Assembly (NCBI GenBank): GCA_036583965.1
Contig: JAZBQD010000022.1
Span: 1,050,001-1,114,000, forward strand
DNA: 64,000 bases
Reading direction: 5' to 3'
Source of the DNA: Prunella strophiata
Lineage: Eukaryota; Chordata; Aves; Passeriformes; Prunellidae
The translations under genes were made by a program, and so were the position numbers. The notes beneath the pieces were generated by a model. It made no database searches and was not told the origin of the DNA. It worked only from the letters and a program-made list of their open reading frames with translations. Of this stretch, positions 60,968 to 64,000 are shown piece after piece; within the stretch, counting starts at the first letter, position 1; each line of letters opens with the position of its first letter.

Positions 60968-63900
60968 CTGTGGGAGGAAATAAATAAAAGATCAGTGAAA
61001 AAGCAACATATTTGACTCGTTCCTGGAATTGTGTTAGTCAGCTGCAGGTTGCTCATGTCTTCCAGATCTGCAGCTGCATGACTTTTCTTCTGATTAGCTT
61101 TTAACTCCTCCTCTCTGTGTGGAAACTTCGATGCAGTTCACTAATTAACAACTATTATGAAAAATATGCTTAAATAGGTTTGACATTTTTGAATGGACAC
61201 AATTATGATTAGCATTAATCTCCTTAATTACCTTGCAAAACATATTTAATGCCTCAAAACAACAAATGTCTCAAATATTTTGCCTTAAGAAACAAAAGGC
61301 CATTAAACACCCCCCTTGTAAACATTCGTTATTGCATTATCTACTAACAAGGATAGGGAAATCTGCTTCCCTTTTTTAAAAGATGGCCAGAGCATCAATA
61401 AAGTATCCCTGTTCCTTCTGTGATCAGGTAGAATAATATATTCTATTTCATGCATAATAGGAATACTAAATGAACTGCACTCTCCAGTGAGACTGAGGCT
61501 CTCCTGATCAGCTGGGTGTGCTCAGGCAGCGCCGAGCGCAGCCGGGTCCCGATCCAGGGGCCTCTGGTGCCTCAAAGCTCTCAGAATAATGGGCAGCACA
61601 AAGCAGCACCACCGAGTGCAGCGAGGCCCTGGCTCCCTGCAACACTGAAGTCTTCTTCAAGCCACTACAGGAATAAAGAGCCAGCTGCACACTTCAGTGA
61701 AGGCCAAACATTACAGACCTTCAGCTGCTCTCCTTCCTTTGCAGGGGGGCACACCAGGCGCGTCTGGCACCGCACCCAGGCATCCCAAAACTGCAGGGTT
61801 CAGATCGTGGGTCCCTGGCTTCTCCCTGAGCCAGCTCTACAGCCAGAGCATTAACAAAATACCCTTCAACACTTCCAGAGGTTTCCCATTGCTCCTCCAG
61901 CCCTGCCACACAGGGTGGCACTGGGAGCACCACACCCCCTTCTGCCTCACCACAGCTACACTTCCTGTGCATTGCACCTGTGAGAATTCCCACCTGCAGC
62001 AGGAATAAAGGAAGGGAATGGCTTGCTGCCCCTTTCTGCATCTCATGCTTTCCCCTCTCAGCACTGACATCTGATGTCCGTTGTCACATTCTCTATTTTA
62101 TGTGAAATGCTGTTACCAGTTCGTGTTTGACTCAAGCAATGGCAAATTTTCTTTTGCAGATCAGCTGTGAAGGGGCACGACTGTGCAATTCCCCAGGCAG
62201 CAAATCTGACAGATTGCAACAGTCTCAACCCAAAACTGGAGAAAGAGCACAGAGGAATTACAGAGGGTGAGGGAGAAAGTGTTATATACACAATAAAATT
62301 ATTTAATTCTCATTAAAATATTTAAGAGTGGATATGCAAGACCACAAGTGATAATTTTCTAAATGTCATGTCCAATAAGGTTCGCCTGACATTTACAAGG
62401 AAGTCCCAACTCTCCAGTGGGTTTTCCTGCAGCTCTACATCCCTCATAAATAATGCAGGCACTGGGGCATGACAGAGACAGGCCCTGGGTTTATCACCCT
62501 CACACCTTGCCAGGGTTGTCACTGCTGCTCCACCAAAAACCCACACAGGAGCCTCAGCTCCCAGGGAGGGGAGAGGGTGACACAGAGGAGCTGCTGGGGA
62601 AACTCCCCTGCTGCAGTGGAGCTGCACTTAGGAGGAAGCTTTTGTTCCCTCTTGGGTTTAAGGGCTTGGTTTTGGTTTTTTACCTCTTGTTAGAAATAAA
62701 AAAAAACCAAATGCATCTTCTTCATGACTGAAATACAGAGGGAACACAGAGCTGGGGACACTGGAAGCCAGCACAATCCAGCACTGGGAAGGCACCAATC
62801 CAAGACTCTACCAGTTATGTTTTGGAAAAATGTAACTCTTATTCTAATGACACAGAAAGTTATTTTTAAAAATTAAATAGCCAATCCTGATAAGCAAATG
62901 AACATATTTGTCAGTATTTTTAAACTAAAAACTACAGATGACTAAAAAATACAAATATTTCATATAATGAAATCCTACAATTCTGTAGGTAAAACTTTTG
63001 TAAGCTAAGATGGCAAACTGAAGCAGAAGCCTTGCACAGCCCAGGAAGGCCTCACACAGCCCTAACTTCTGCTCTCACAATCCTTGGGTTTTTTCCATCT
63101 TCACAACCACAAAAAGCCCAAGATGAGCTGCAAGTTTCCCAGGAAATGGTGGGGAAAGGGCAGAAGGCAGCAGGGAGGACAAAGGCAGAGCTGCTGCCCA
63201 GGCAGAGGGAGCAGCTGTGCCCCCCCAGCTCCCTGAGGCTGGGGCAGATCCCCTTCCCCTGAGTGAGGCTGGACCTGGAGCCCTGGGGCTCTCCCCAGGA
63301 CTGACTCTGCCAACTGCTGCTCCCAGCACTGCCCAGGGGGCTCTCCTGTCAGACCAAGCAGATTTTCCTGGATCCTGTAAATTTAGCCATTGACTATGGA
63401 CTGAATGGGTAACTTGTTTGACAGCCTTTGGCCTAATGCCTCATGGCTCTGCTGGCAAAGAAAACAAATCTGTTAATAAGATATTTTAACTGTGACAACA
63501 AGGAGGAGGAGAACTTTCCAAACATTCATTTATGATAATTACAGAATAATGATGGCAAAAACCAGGTAAAACATGGAGAGAAGGTTGAGAGTGCTAACAA
63601 ACATGATATAACACATCTGTTCTCACAAGGGATGTATGTCTAAAGATTAACATGTCAAAGAAAATATAAAAGCAGGTGGTAACAGCTTAACTAAAGCTGG
63701 TTTGCAGCAATACAAGTATTCCTAAGAGCAACATAAAAGAAGAACAAGTACTTGAAACATTTTCTCAAACCCAAATCCCCATTGCAAAGGAAGTCAATAG
63801 ACTTCCTTGAATGTCTTCAGAGTGGCAGACAGGCGATGTGAATAGTGAACCCAACAGTAATTAGATGTCCCCATCAATCATGGACTGAGTAAATCAACCT

Positions 63901-64000
63901 TGCAAATAACACTCGTGTCCCCAGATCACAGGACACTTCCTCTGCAGCAGTGACCAGAAACTCAGGGCATGGCCTGGGGTATTTAAAATGCCACCAGACA
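60968..64000. other. NEK6 intron, right end of window; no further exon found
   Basis: 3 kb without a match to the upstream NEK6 exons (P-loop, alphaC, hinge). It includes a homeodomain-motif cluster near 61200-61230. Otherwise ordinary AT-rich intronic sequence. Confidence 0.6.

Overview
The window is vertebrate nuclear DNA and most likely from a bird. It carries parts of three adjacent protein-coding genes with spliced exons, GT-AG introns, CpG-island promoter sequence and several long GC-rich minisatellites. The gene order ADGRD2 (minus) - PSMB7 (plus) - NEK6 (minus) matches the order I know from the human 9q33 region, where LHX2 lies beyond NEK6 and NR5A1 beyond ADGRD2. Short introns and abundant GC-rich tandem arrays fit an avian microchromosome. 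The bird assignment is inference, and I cannot name the species. Nothing prokaryotic, viral or CRISPR-like was seen.

Region 195-12199 (minus) holds the 5' and middle part of an adhesion GPCR, ADGRD2. Twelve phase-compatible exons encode a C-type-lectin-like piece, a pentraxin domain, a GAIN domain with GPS and tethered agonist, and TM1 to about TM5. A further, less certain first exon resembles a signal peptide. TM6, TM7 and the tail lie to the left of the window. The intron between the GAIN domain and the GPS exon is filled by a 3.2 kb array of 9-bp units, and the last GAIN strand (Cys/Trp) could not be found there. A 1.57 kb array of 21-bp units lies upstream of the gene in CpG-rich sequence.

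Region 15.4-23.3 kb is intergenic, with no gene I can support. PSMB7 (proteasome beta-2 subunit) occupies 24016-42776 and all eight coding exons are present. They would encode 277 residues, with the mature Thr1 at residue 44. Exon 3, however, carries one extra base that creates an immediate in-frame TGA. The promoter side has an ETS site, a YY1-like start element and an 11-bp G-rich array just upstream. Intron 2 carries a near-perfect MARE/ARE, the kind of site bound by NRF1 (NFE2L1) in proteasome genes.

NEK6 (minus) contributes its last five coding exons (60967-45184), which cover the kinase catalytic loop to the C-terminus. One of its introns starts with GC rather than GT. PSMB7 and NEK6 converge tail to tail, with candidate poly(A) signals about 250 bp apart. 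NEK6 introns hold a higher-order minisatellite (85 monomers of 11 bp) and several stretches that look like regulatory DNA.

The most striking non-genic content is the set of six unrelated GC-rich tandem arrays. Five have their G-rich strand on plus regardless of gene orientation, and three share an 11-bp period. Their giant open frames are artefacts of repeat units whose length is a multiple of three, or of GC-rich stop-poor sequence.
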